Shown one piece after another: positions 1 to 8,936 of a stretch of DNA of 64,000 nucleotides. Source of the DNA: Kitasatospora azatica KCTC 9699 (GTDB lineage Bacteria; Actinomycetota; Actinomycetes; Streptomycetales; Streptomycetaceae); assembly GCF_000744785.1 (NCBI RefSeq), contig NZ_JQMO01000003.1, positions 5,146,001-5,210,000 on the forward strand, given 5' to 3'. The translations under genes were made by a program, and so were the position numbers. The notes below the pieces were generated by a model. The model did no database searches. It had not been told where the DNA came from and saw only the letters and a program-made list of their open reading frames with translations. Each line of letters begins with the position of its first letter. Positions within the stretch are counted from its first letter, which is position 1.

Positions 1-1672
1 GTTAGCTGAACTGTCCGCCGAGGCCCCGGGCGAGGACCACGGCGTCGCGGCGGCCTTCGCCGTCTCCTACGACGCCCTCGACCCGGACCAGCAGCGCGCC
101 TTCCGGCTCGCCGGGCTCCATCCGGGCGAGGACTTCTGCGCCCGCGCCGTCGGCGCGCTGTCCGGCATCGCGTCCGTCCGGGCCGAGGAACTCCTGGAGG
201 ACCTGCTCGACCACCACCTGCTCATCGAACACGCCCCCGGCCGCTACACCTTCCACGACCTGCTGCGCCAGCACGCGCTGCGGACGGCCGAGGCGGCGGA
301 GCCCGAGGAGGTCCGGCAGGCTGCGGTCGGGGCGCTGCTCGACCACTACCGGTACACCGCGCTGACCGCCATGACTACCGTGTACCCGCACGATCTGAAC
401 CGGTTGCCCCGGCTCGGCGCGCCCGGCGGTGAGCGGGTCGAGGTCGGCGAGGAGGCCTGCGCGCTGTCCTGGCTGCTGGCCGAGCGGGCCAACCTGGTCG
501 CGTGCGCGCAGTGCCCGGCCGCCCGCGAAGTGCCCGGCTATGCCCGCGACCTGTCCAGCATCCTCTACCGCTATCTGGACATCCGCGGCTTCTACTCCGA
601 CGCGCTGGCGCTGCACGCGGCGGCCCTGCACACCACCCGGGCCGAGCAGGACCGGGCCGGCCAGGTCCAGGCGCTGATCGGGCTCGGCAGCGCGTACTGG
701 CGGCTCGGCCAGTTCCCGAGGGTGCTCGACCACTACCTGGAGGCGCTCGCGCTCGCCCGCGAGCTCGACGACCTGGGGAGCGTGGCCCGCTGCCTGAGCA
801 ACCTCGGCATGACCTACCTCCAGACCGGCCACTACGCCGAGGCCGTCGACTTCTGCCAGCAGGCCCTCCACCTGTCCGAGCAGGTCGGCGACCGGCTCGC
901 CCGCAGTCACGGCCTGACCAACATCGCCCTCGCCTACGACCGGCTCGGCCGCTACGAGGAGGCCCTCGACTACCACCGGCAGACCCTGGAGTCCGGCCGC
1001 GAGACCGGCGTCCGGGTGGTCGAGGCGCGGGCGCTGTTGAACCTCGGCATGACGGAGTCCCGGCTGGGACGCTTCGGCGAGGCCCTCGACCACCTGGAGC
1101 AGGCCCGCCTGCTGGCCGAGGAGATCGGCGACCCCAACACCGAGGCGATCACCCTGACCAACCTCGGCGCCGTCCACCAGCGCCTCGGCCAGTACCCCGA
1201 GGCGCTGGAGTACTGCGGGCGCGCCCTCGACATCTTCCGCGCCCACGACGACCGCGCCTGGGAGGCCCGGGCCACCCACCTGCTGAGCCGCGTCCACACC
1301 GACCTCGGCCGCTACCAGGAGGCCGGCGAGCGCCAGGCGTGGGCGCTGGCCACCGCCCGGGAGCTCGGTGACACCAGCCTGGAGGCGGACGCGCTGAACG
1401 CACTCGGCGAGAACACCCGGGCCGGCGGGGCACCCGCCGAGGCCCTCGACCTGCACGGCCAGGCACTCGCGCTGGGCACCGAACAGACCGACCTGCTGGT
1501 CCAGGCCCGCGCCCAGGCCGGCCTCGGCGACGCCTGCCACGACCTCCAGCAGCTCGCGCAGGCCGCCACCCACTGGCGGCGGGCCCACGCGCTCTACCGG
1601 CAACTCGGCGTCCCCGAAGCCGAGTCGTTCCCGCCGAAGCTCGCGGCCCTCGGCGAGCCGGTGGCGGGCTGA
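1..1672 (+). CDS. AfsR-like transcriptional regulator, C-terminal part (5' end outside window)
   Basis: The reading frame is open from position 2 and has no start in the window, so only the C-terminal part is seen. The first ~115 codons match the end of the NB-ARC region of the full AfsR-type gene at 19662-22667. Shared strings include VAAAFAVSYDAL, FRLAGLHPG and RYTFHDLLR. The rest is a TPR array of about 40-residue repeats (NLGMTYLQTGHYAEAVDF and similar). AfsR-type proteins are ATP-binding, cytoplasmic activators of secondary metabolism; that role is family knowledge. The first codon seen (2-4) is TTA, which in Streptomyces needs the bldA tRNA, so translation may be tied to development. 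The gene ends 10 bases from the convergent peroxidase gene. The missing N-terminus may or may not carry a SARP DNA-binding domain. Confidence 0.85.
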   Translation, partial: LAELSAEAPGEDHGVAAAFAVSYDALDPDQQRAFRLAGLHPGEDFCARAVGALSGIASVRAEELLEDLLDHHLLIEHAPGRYTFHDLLRQHALRTAEAAEPEEVRQAAVGALLDHYRYTALTAMTTVYPHDLNRLPRLGAPGGERVEVGEEACALSWLLAERANLVACAQCPAAREVPGYARDLSSILYRYLDIRGFYSDALALHAAALHTTRAEQDRAGQVQALIGLGSAYWRLGQFPRVLDHYLEALALARELDDLGSVARCLSNLGMTYLQTGHYAEAVDFCQQALHLSEQVGDRLARSHGLTNIALAYDRLGRYEEALDYHRQTLESGRETGVRVVEARALLNLGMTESRLGRFGEALDHLEQARLLAEEIGDPNTEAITLTNLGAVHQRLGQYPEALEYCGRALDIFRAHDDRAWEARATHLLSRVHTDLGRYQEAGERQAWALATARELGDTSLEADALNALGENTRAGGAPAEALDLHGQALALGTEQTDLLVQARAQAGLGDACHDLQQLAQAATHWRRAHALYRQLGVPEAESFPPKLAALGEPVAG

Positions 1673-1682
1673 CGGTCGGCGA

Positions 1683-3968
1683 TCAGCCCAGGTTCACCCA
1701 CTCGCCGAGCGGGCGGTCCTCCGTCACCCGGGTGTCGGGATGCCGCTCGCCGTCGGCGACCGAGATGGTGCGGACCTGGTTCTGGTGGAACACCCAGAAC
1801 CGGCTCTGGCCGGCCGCCCGCTGCTGCCACGGCACCGGGAGGAAGGCGTCGACCCGGGTGATGCCGGTCAGCGACTCCCAGAGGCCGAGCTCGTTGTCGC
1901 CGCGCTCGCGGACGTCGGTGTGCCGCTCGCCGTCGGCGACCGAGATCAGCCGGTAGAGCTGCTTGCCCTGGACGGTGTGGAAGACCCAGAACCAGCTCTT
2001 GCCCGCGTTGCGCTGCAGGTCGGGGACCGGCAGGAAGGCGTCCACCTGGGAGACCCCGTCCAACGACTTCCAGAGGCCGAGCCTGCGGTCCTCCTTCTCC
2101 AGGGTGCTGGTGTGCCGCTCGCCGTCGGCGATCGAGATGATCCGGTAGAGCTGCTCGGTCCCGACGGTGTGGAAGACCCAGAACCAGCTCTTCCCGCCGA
2201 CCCGCTGCATGTCCGGGAACGGCAGCACGGCATCGATCCGGCCGACTCCGCTCAGCGCCCGCCAACTGCTGATGTCGTCGGTCGGGCGCAGCACCCGGTC
2301 GGTGCTGTCCCGGCCGTCCTCGACGGCGATCGGGCGGACCTTGTCCCGCTGGAAGAGCCAGTACTGGCTGACGCCGTTGAACCGCTGCTGGTCCGGGACC
2401 GGCACGATCTGGTCGACCGCCGCCGCCGTCGGGACGTGCCCGTCCAACTGCCCCTTGGCCAGCGCCTTCAGGGTGCTGATCGAGGGGGCGAAGGTGTAGA
2501 CGGCGCCCTCGGTGCGGACGAACCGCTTGAAGTTCAGCTGGGTGGTGATCCGCTTGGCGGTGTCGGTCTGGCTCTCGAAGTGGACGGTGCCGTCGTTGAT
2601 CCGGGGAGGCAGCTTCCCGCTGATCATCGTGTCCGGACCGGGCATCCGGTCGCGGCCGGGCGGGAAGTTCGCGATGTTCACCCAGTCCTTCTGGATGAAC
2701 TCGAACTGCTCCACCAGATCGGACTGGTAGCAGATGAAGAGCAGTCCGCGGGAGGCGTCCGGACCGCCCGAGGCGCCGGCCGACGGGTCGAAGGGCTGGC
2801 CGTACGGGGCGCCGCGCCGCATGATCCGGCGGGCGTCCATGAACTTCTCCGGGACGAGTTCACCGTCGACCAGTCCGTCCCTGGGGGCGGTCTGGCGCAG
2901 GTGGGAGAAGAGCGGGGTCTTGTGGCCGTGCGGGTCGTCGCTGAAGCTGAGGTCGTTGTCCCGGGTGGCGGCCGGGTCGTCGGCCGGGTCGTGGGTCGGG
3001 CACTTGTGGACCGGGGCGCCGGAGCGCCAACGGCCCACCAGGCGGGCGGCGAGCCACTCGACCGTGGCGTTCTCCGGCACGGCCCCCTTGGTGTCCTTCA
3101 ACACCTTGAGCTGGTCCGCGACCTGCGCCCACCAGCCCGGGACGTCCTGGCCGAGGCGGCGGATCACCTGGAACGAACCGTCGTTCATCCACGGCGGGAT
3201 GTCCTTCGCCGGGAACTTGCGCCGGTCGCCCTCGACTTCGATCCGGGGGCGGCCGAGGACGAACTCGCCGGGCGGGATCAGCCGGGTGCCGGGGTGGCCC
3301 TTGACGTAGCCCGCGCGGTTCGGGTCCTCCTCGTCGAAGTCCTGCACCCCCGGCTCGCTGATGCCGTCCTTGAAGCCGAAGTGCTCCTTGCCGCGGCGCG
3401 GGCCCTGCAGGGTCGCGGCGTTCTGCTGGAAGACGATCATCCCGGCCGCCTTGGTCACGGCCTCGCGCTGCTCGTCCAGCGCGATCTGCAGGTCCTCGGG
3501 GGTGTCGGAGGCGATGGTGAGCACCGCGTGGATGGTCCGGCCGCCGTCGTACCCGAAGAGCCAGTTCTCCCGGGCGCTGTCGTCGATGTCGCCGAGGGCG
3601 ATGGCCCGGGAGAAGGCGCCCTCCACGAAGGCCTCGAGGGTGGTCTTCGGCGGGACCTTGGGGATCGGGTCCGGCCGGCCGGTGAGGAACTGGAGGCCCG
3701 GGTAGGTGACGCTGACGCCGAGCCAGGTCGCCTTGAGCGCCTCCGGGTCGTCACCGCCGGAGGTCTTGCGGGCGTCGCTGAACTTCTTGTTGAAGTCGGC
3801 GACCCGCTTGGTGGTGGCGATGCGCGGCGCCAGCTCCGCGAGCCAGGCCTGGGCCCGTGCCTGTTCCTCGAACTGGAGGAACAGCAGGGACACGTGGTCC
3901 TTCTTGAAGCCGGCGAGCACGTCCCCCTGGATCTCGGTGTTCTCGCGCAGCGGCAGTTCGGTTGCCAT
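1683..3968 (-). CDS. DyP-type peroxidase fused to a four-repeat propeller-like C-terminal domain
   Basis: 761 residues. The first ~480 form a dye-decolorising peroxidase domain, a heme enzyme using hydrogen peroxide. The GFKDGIS motif near residue 200 carries the catalytic Asp, a His in HKCPTHDP (~320) is a candidate heme ligand, and RRIMRRGAPYG (~375) carries the conserved distal Arg. From ~510 to the end come four repeats of about 65 residues, each with a core like VDAFLPVPDLQR, then SWFWVF and ISVADGERHT. Four such beta-rich repeats resemble a hemopexin-type four-bladed propeller; that fold is inferred. No signal peptide is visible, although the upstream partner is secreted. I chose ATG 3968 because GGAG lies 7 bases before it; a TTG at 3983 would add five residues but has no clear ribosome binding site. 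It lies 81 bases downstream of the copper-oxidase gene, likely in one operon. Confidence 0.9.
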   Translation of the reverse strand: MATELPLRENTEIQGDVLAGFKKDHVSLLFLQFEEQARAQAWLAELAPRIATTKRVADFNKKFSDARKTSGGDDPEALKATWLGVSVTYPGLQFLTGRPDPIPKVPPKTTLEAFVEGAFSRAIALGDIDDSARENWLFGYDGGRTIHAVLTIASDTPEDLQIALDEQREAVTKAAGMIVFQQNAATLQGPRRGKEHFGFKDGISEPGVQDFDEEDPNRAGYVKGHPGTRLIPPGEFVLGRPRIEVEGDRRKFPAKDIPPWMNDGSFQVIRRLGQDVPGWWAQVADQLKVLKDTKGAVPENATVEWLAARLVGRWRSGAPVHKCPTHDPADDPAATRDNDLSFSDDPHGHKTPLFSHLRQTAPRDGLVDGELVPEKFMDARRIMRRGAPYGQPFDPSAGASGGPDASRGLLFICYQSDLVEQFEFIQKDWVNIANFPPGRDRMPGPDTMISGKLPPRINDGTVHFESQTDTAKRITTQLNFKRFVRTEGAVYTFAPSISTLKALAKGQLDGHVPTAAAVDQIVPVPDQQRFNGVSQYWLFQRDKVRPIAVEDGRDSTDRVLRPTDDISSWRALSGVGRIDAVLPFPDMQRVGGKSWFWVFHTVGTEQLYRIISIADGERHTSTLEKEDRRLGLWKSLDGVSQVDAFLPVPDLQRNAGKSWFWVFHTVQGKQLYRLISVADGERHTDVRERGDNELGLWESLTGITRVDAFLPVPWQQRAAGQSRFWVFHQNQVRTISVADGERHPDTRVTEDRPLGEWVNLG

Positions 3969-4049
3969 GGTCTGCTCCGTCAAGGTGGCCCGGCCCCGGC
4001 TGCTCGCCCGACGGCGGTCAGCCAGGGCCGGGCAGGGGTGGGGTGGCGG

Positions 4050-5927
4050 TCAGGCGTTCGGGTCCAGCTGGACCCACTTGGCCATGCTGGGCACGCCCTT
4101 GTCGTTGAGCAGGAAGAGCATGTAGTAGCCGGGCGTGGCCGCCTCGGGCGTCGCGGGCGACTTCAGCAGCAGCTGGTTGCGGCCGGTGTTGGCGATCGGC
4201 AGCTCGATGTACCGCTGGCTGGTGTCCACCGAGTGGGTCGAGGTGATCGGCGCGACCAGGACGGCCTTGGAGATCCCGGTCGTGGTGGTGCCCACCGGGA
4301 AGTACTGGTTGAAGCCGATCGGGCCGTCCGGGACCTTGCTCAGCTCCGGGCGGGGGCCCTGGAACAGGTACGGCGGCTCGTAGATCTCGATGGTGCCGTT
4401 CGCGTTGGGGTTGTTGATGTCCGGGTTGCTGGCGAGCTGCTGGAGCTCGTCACCGGTCACCATGATCCGGCCGTCCGGCAGCAGCACCGCGTTGGAGTGG
4501 TAGCCGCGCGGCAGCCGCTGGGCCGGGCCGAGCGTCCAGCTGCCGTTCGCGTCACGCAGTTCGGTCTGACGGTACTTCAGGTCCGCGTTGGGGTTGTAGT
4601 CGCCGAAGCCGTAGTCGCGGATGCCGTAGGCGCCGTTGACCGTGAAGAGTTGGCCGTTGGGCAGGATCAGGGTGTCGTCCTGGGCGCGGCCGAACGCCCG
4701 CGGGGTGTCGGTGGTCCACCGGCCACCGGAGAACTTGTAGGTGTTCTTGTCGTTGTGGTTGCCGCCGAGGATCAGCACCGAGTTCGGGCCCGCGGCGCCG
4801 TTCGGCAGGGCGACCGCGGAGCCGTACATCCGCAGGCCGCCGTCGGGGCGGTTGGGCAGCGGGCTGCGGGTCTCCTGGTTGGGATCGAACAGGAACTGCT
4901 GGTCGGCGTCGCGCCCGAAGCCGTAGACCTTGCCGTCGTTCAGCGAGAACAGGTGCGGATAGTCCATCCGGTACGGCGCGTCGGCCTTCTGCCACTGGTA
5001 CACCGGGTTGTTCTCGGTGAAGGTCCGGCTGTACGGCACGTCGGCCTTGGACACCGGGAAGCGTTCGATCAGCGGGGTGGGCATGCCCCAGCCCAACTCG
5101 GTCTGGCCCGACATGATCAGCTGCCGGCCGTCCGCGCCGGTGACCACGCTCGGGTACCAGCGGCCGACCGCCATGTCCTGCTGCTGCAGCCACTTCTCGT
5201 TGTACGGGTCGAAGACCATCGAGAACCGGGCCCCGGCGCCGTTGTTGCCGCCGAAGTTGCCGCCGAAGACGCCCACCATGCCGTTGGGCAGGTAGGAGTG
5301 GCCCGCGCAGAAGAGCGGCGCGGGCCGCGGCTCGTTCTTGCCGTCGTCCAGGTTGACCGTCGGCGGCGGGACGGACTTGAAGGCGTCCGGTCCGGTGCCC
5401 AGGCTCGGATCCCACAGGTAGGCGCGGCCGGCGTTCTCCCTGCCGATGGTCTGGGTCGGCGCCGGCTCCTTCTGCGGGTTGGTCTCGATGCGTTCGAAGG
5501 AGAAGAGCAGCACCTTGCCGGTGGGCAGCAGGGCGACGTGGTCGCCGAAGTCCGGGGACTTGAAGTAGTCGGTGAACCGGCCGTACTTCGCCGTGTCGGG
5601 GAACTTGGCGTTGAGCGCGGCCTGCGAGTCGGTCAAGGACTTGAACCGCATGGTCCGGATCGGGTCCGGGTACTCGCCGACCGCCCGCAGACCGATCCGG
5701 TCCCTGGCCATCGACTCGGCGGCGGCCTGGCCGAAGGTCGCCACCTCGTCGGGCCGCAGCTCCGTGTTCAGCTGCTCGGGGGTGATCCGCAGCGCGCCCC
5801 AGCCGCCGGGCTGGTCGGCGGCGAAGGCGGGGGCCTGCGACAGGGGCGTGGTCAGTACTGCTGCGGTGGTCAGGGCGAGGGTGGCGGCACCGGCCGCGAA
5901 CGCCGCTGACAGTCTCCTGCGTGACAT
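4050..5927 (-). CDS. Secreted copper-radical oxidase (galactose/glyoxal oxidase-like)
   Basis: 625 residues with a Sec signal peptide (RRR, hydrophobic core, APAFA cleavage region near residue 36). A Kelch-type propeller and a C-terminal DUF1929-like beta domain follow. All residues expected for the Tyr-Cys cofactor are present: Cys in CAGHSYLPNG (~207), Tyr in GRWYPS (~255), axial Tyr plus His in GYHSN (~476) and the distal His in THSVD (~563). Family members oxidise primary alcohols or aldehydes and release hydrogen peroxide. The neighbouring DyP peroxidase could consume that peroxide; a GlxA/DtpA pairing is known in Streptomyces lividans. No cellulose-synthase-like gene (cslA) is nearby, unlike the GlxA locus. 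ATG 5927 was chosen because AAGGAG lies 5 bases upstream. Confidence 0.9.
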   Translation of the reverse strand: MSRRRLSAAFAAGAATLALTTAAVLTTPLSQAPAFAADQPGGWGALRITPEQLNTELRPDEVATFGQAAAESMARDRIGLRAVGEYPDPIRTMRFKSLTDSQAALNAKFPDTAKYGRFTDYFKSPDFGDHVALLPTGKVLLFSFERIETNPQKEPAPTQTIGRENAGRAYLWDPSLGTGPDAFKSVPPPTVNLDDGKNEPRPAPLFCAGHSYLPNGMVGVFGGNFGGNNGAGARFSMVFDPYNEKWLQQQDMAVGRWYPSVVTGADGRQLIMSGQTELGWGMPTPLIERFPVSKADVPYSRTFTENNPVYQWQKADAPYRMDYPHLFSLNDGKVYGFGRDADQQFLFDPNQETRSPLPNRPDGGLRMYGSAVALPNGAAGPNSVLILGGNHNDKNTYKFSGGRWTTDTPRAFGRAQDDTLILPNGQLFTVNGAYGIRDYGFGDYNPNADLKYRQTELRDANGSWTLGPAQRLPRGYHSNAVLLPDGRIMVTGDELQQLASNPDINNPNANGTIEIYEPPYLFQGPRPELSKVPDGPIGFNQYFPVGTTTTGISKAVLVAPITSTHSVDTSQRYIELPIANTGRNQLLLKSPATPEAATPGYYMLFLLNDKGVPSMAKWVQLDPNA

Positions 5928-6161
5928 GGAACTCCTTGCATCCGAGTGCATGGCCCGATGGCAGCCAGGGCGTCGCCCAGACGCCGGCCAACGGTGATCA
6001 GCGAAGCACTCCGGTGGTCAGTTCGCATGCAGACACGCCTTGGTGGACAACGGCGCACCGGTAAATTTGTTCACGATCCATCACGCTGCGTGTCGGGCGC
6101 GGGCATCGGATGCGGACATGCTGCAATGACCGAAAACCCCCTCAGCGGAAGGAGCGCCCCA

Positions 6162-6560
6162 GTGATCAGCACCACCCGTTTCGGCATGGCCGCTGCCGCA
6201 GGTGCCGCACTGCTCTTGGTCGTCACCGGCAGCAGCGCGGCAGCCGGCTCGAAGCGCATGCAGCCGCACGCGATCATCGGAGACGTCGTCAAGAACGGTG
6301 CGGACGGCATCGAGCGAACGCTGCCGTGCCCGCCGGACGAGAACGTCATGGGCGGAGGATTCACCGTCTCCGCGGAGCCGGGCCGGCAACTCGACGCGAC
6401 TCCGGCCGACGTGCTGACCAGTCGACCCACCGTCGACGCCACCGGCTGGATCGTGGCGGTGCACAAGCGGGTCCTGGCGACCGGAAACCATGCTGCGGAG
6501 CCGGCCGACCTCACGATCCAAGTCGTGTGCACCGAGGGCGAGATCACCCCGGGCGGCTGA
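6162..6560 (+). CDS. Small secreted protein of unknown function
   Basis: 132 residues starting with GTG, preceded by GGAAGGAG seven bases upstream. The N-terminus is a signal peptide with a long Ala/Leu core ending near SSAAAGS. The mature part is about 100 residues. It has two cysteines (LPCPPDENVMGGGF and VVCTEGE) that could form a disulfide, and a Gly-rich turn typical of small beta-sandwich exported proteins. I do not recognise the family. It is divergent from the copper oxidase, with 234 bases between them, and convergent with the lectin protein across a strong hairpin. Longer upstream starts in the same frame lack a ribosome binding site and would bury the signal peptide. Confidence 0.7.
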   Translation: MISTTRFGMAAAAGAALLLVVTGSSAAAGSKRMQPHAIIGDVVKNGADGIERTLPCPPDENVMGGGFTVSAEPGRQLDATPADVLTSRPTVDATGWIVAVHKRVLATGNHAAEPADLTIQVVCTEGEITPGG

Positions 6561-6591
6561 CCGGCCGATCCGCCCGGTCGGGGGAGTTGGA

Positions 6592-6632
6592 CCGGTGAGG
6601 CTCCCGGACCGCACGCCTAGGAGCCTCACCGG
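6592..6632. terminator. Bidirectional hairpin terminator
   Basis: A 13-base perfect inverted repeat (6592-6604 with 6620-6632) and a 15-base loop lie between the convergent ends of the small secreted protein gene and the ricin-lectin gene. There is no U-tract, as is usual in Streptomyces. Confidence 0.7.
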
Positions 6633-6646
6633 GGTTCAGGGGCGGG

Positions 6647-8845
6647 TCAGTTGACGGCCCAGTGCTGCAGTGTGGAACCGGTGTCGGCCTGTTGGGTGAC
6701 CAGCGCGCCGTCCGAGCCGGAGGCGGTGGTCAGCAGCAGGCCGCTGCTCTGCGAGGCGACGGTGTAGCCGCCGCTCACCGCCGTCACCACCCAGCGCTGG
6801 TTGCCGTTGCCGGTGCAGGTCCACTGGATCACCTGGGCGCCCGGGGCGGTGGAGCCGCCACTGACGTCCATGCAGAGGTTCGACTGGCTGTTGACGATCT
6901 GGTAGGAGCCGTCGGACTGCTGGGTGAAGACCCAGTTCTGGTTGCCGCCGCCATTGGGCGTCCAGGTGATCAGCTGGGTGCCCGGACTGGTGGAGTGGTT
7001 CGGGTCGTCCAGTGCCTTGCCCGAGGCGGTCAGCGTGTGGGTGCCGTTGAGCGCGGGGGTCGAGTCGACCTGACTGAACGTCAGGGTCTGCTCGGCGGCG
7101 GTGCGGGCGCCGCCGACCGCGTTGCCGGTGGTGTTGGTCCAGCTGCGGGTGGGCGTGGTCTCGGCGAGCCGGCTGCTGTCGGAGGAGAGCCCGAGCACCA
7201 GGCCGCTGTAGCGGTTGACCAGGTGGAAGCTGCCCGCCGGGCCGGGAATCACGAACCACTGCTGGCCGACCGAGGAGTTGCTCGCGGTGACGGTGGGCTT
7301 GGCGCCCCAGGCGCGGCCGGCCGGCCGGGAGGAGTCGACCCCGAGCAGCTGCCCGGTGGCCGAGTTGACGATCCGGTAGGAGCCGTCGCCGTTCGCGGTG
7401 AAGCTCCAGGCCTCCAGCGCGGAACCGGTGGTCGCGGCCAGCGAGGTGCCGGCCGAGCCGCCCGAGACCTGGGCGAGCACCCGGCCGTCGGCGTTGCCGA
7501 TCCGGTAGGTCTTGCCGGTGTCCACCGGCGCCGCCGGGGACTGGGAGGCGATGGTGACGTTGGCGTACTCGCCGTTGGAGCCGTTCGCGCAGGACCAGGC
7601 GCAGTAGGAGCGGAAGGTCTTGCCGACCACGGCGTTGGTGGTCCGGCTGGCGCCGTCCAGGAACCAGCGGTACCAGGAAGCGGTGTGGTAGCTGCCGGTG
7701 TCGCCGAGCAGGGACCACTTCTGGGAGGAGAGGTCGGCGGTGGCGTAGAACTGCTGCGGGGCGTTGCCGCTCTGGTCGACCCCCTGCGGCTCGCCGATGT
7801 ACAGGCCCAGGTAGGCGTCGTAGGTGACGTCCATGACGAACAGCGGTGAGGTCGACGGCATCTGGCCGGCCGCGATCTGCTGGGCGGAGGTGCCGGTGTT
7901 GGCCGGGTTGTACTCGCCCGAGGCCGGGGTGTAACCGGTGGAGTTGGTGGCGTCGACGGGCACCATGTTGCTCTCCAGGCCGCCCTGACCGGGCTGGGAC
8001 CAGGAGCCGTTGTACCACTTCTGCCAGGAGCCGGCCGCCATCTTCGAGCCGATCGGCGCGCGCGCCGCGTGCTCGTAGAAGGCCTTCCAGCCACCGGCCT
8101 TGTCGATCACGCGGGAGCCGTAGAAGACGTAGAAGTAGCCGGAGGCGGTGTCCACGAACAGGCGCTGGTCGCCGTCGCCGTAGTAGTAGGTCTGGCCGGG
8201 GAACTGGGTGGCGTCGCCGCGCTGCGTGCTGTACGGCGAGGTGATGGCGTGGTCCTTGATGGTCCAGGTGTGGCCCTGGTCGGTGGAGACCGCGTAGTCG
8301 ATGGCGTCGTAGTGCAGGCCGTCGTTGAACGGCGAGGGGGTGAACTCGTTGTGCACCAGGCCGTACCAGTCGCCGGTGTCGGGATCGACCCAGGTGCCCA
8401 CCAGGTCGCAGTAGTTCTTCTGCGCGTAGCTGGTGTTGCCGACGGAGTAGCTGGCGCCGAGGCCGGTGGGGCTGTTGTTGCAGCGCCAGGTGGTGTCGTT
8501 GTTCTTGTCGTTGGAGTTGGCGGGGTTGACCGCGTTGTCCAGGGCGCTGTCCGCCGTGGCGGAGTCGAAGTCGGTGCCGGTGAAGAAGCTCCAGGAGCGG
8601 TTGTCGTTGGCGCCGTAGAGGGCGTCGGACTCCTGGTAGTGGAAGGTGCCGTCCTTGTCGGTGTACGGCGCCGCCGGGCTGTCGTCGATGTGGCCGAACG
8701 GCACGGGGGTGGAGACGGTGACGGTGGTGCTGGCAGCGCTGGCGGGGCTGGGGATGCTGGCGGTCGAGGGGGTGGCCGCCAGGCCGGTCAGACCCAGCGC
8801 GCCGGCCAGTACGGCGACCAGGGTGCTGCGGGGTGGGGGAAACAC
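6647..8845 (-). CDS. Secreted propeller-type glycosidase-like protein with ricin-B lectin repeats
   Basis: 732 residues. A signal peptide (to about residue 40) is followed by a ~400-residue beta-rich domain with repeated Asp/Trp-rich strands (FGHIDDSPAAPYTDKDG, YAVSTDQGHTW, YYYGDGDQRLFVDT). This looks like a five-bladed propeller of the GH43/GH32 type, but I cannot assign a family or catalytic residues. The C-terminal ~300 residues hold ricin-B-type lectin repeats with QxW-like motifs (QQWFVI, QNWVF, QRWVV). A carbohydrate-degrading or carbohydrate-binding role outside the cell is inferred from the lectin part and from the sugar-uptake genes upstream on the same strand. The GTG start at 8845 has AAGGAG five bases upstream. 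Confidence 0.75.
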   Translation of the reverse strand: MFPPPRSTLVAVLAGALGLTGLAATPSTASIPSPASAASTTVTVSTPVPFGHIDDSPAAPYTDKDGTFHYQESDALYGANDNRSWSFFTGTDFDSATADSALDNAVNPANSNDKNNDTTWRCNNSPTGLGASYSVGNTSYAQKNYCDLVGTWVDPDTGDWYGLVHNEFTPSPFNDGLHYDAIDYAVSTDQGHTWTIKDHAITSPYSTQRGDATQFPGQTYYYGDGDQRLFVDTASGYFYVFYGSRVIDKAGGWKAFYEHAARAPIGSKMAAGSWQKWYNGSWSQPGQGGLESNMVPVDATNSTGYTPASGEYNPANTGTSAQQIAAGQMPSTSPLFVMDVTYDAYLGLYIGEPQGVDQSGNAPQQFYATADLSSQKWSLLGDTGSYHTASWYRWFLDGASRTTNAVVGKTFRSYCAWSCANGSNGEYANVTIASQSPAAPVDTGKTYRIGNADGRVLAQVSGGSAGTSLAATTGSALEAWSFTANGDGSYRIVNSATGQLLGVDSSRPAGRAWGAKPTVTASNSSVGQQWFVIPGPAGSFHLVNRYSGLVLGLSSDSSRLAETTPTRSWTNTTGNAVGGARTAAEQTLTFSQVDSTPALNGTHTLTASGKALDDPNHSTSPGTQLITWTPNGGGNQNWVFTQQSDGSYQIVNSQSNLCMDVSGGSTAPGAQVIQWTCTGNGNQRWVVTAVSGGYTVASQSSGLLLTTASGSDGALVTQQADTGSTLQHWAVN

Positions 8846-8936
8846 AGCTTCTCCTTACTGTGCGGGGAGCACGCTCGGTGGAGTCAGTGCCGGTCCACGA
8901 CCAGCCAGCCGCGGTGCGGCAGGTCCTGGTCGAGGG

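Noticed and set aside
2..1603. 533-codon open frame on the minus strand opposite the AfsR-like gene
   Set aside because: It is antisense to a clear TPR-coding frame. Its Val/Gly/Ala/Leu-rich, repeat-like composition is typical of the shadow of GC-rich codons.
1740..5909. 1389-codon open frame on the plus strand across the DyP and copper-oxidase genes
   Set aside because: Antisense to two genes with intact catalytic motifs. No recognisable domain, low-complexity composition.
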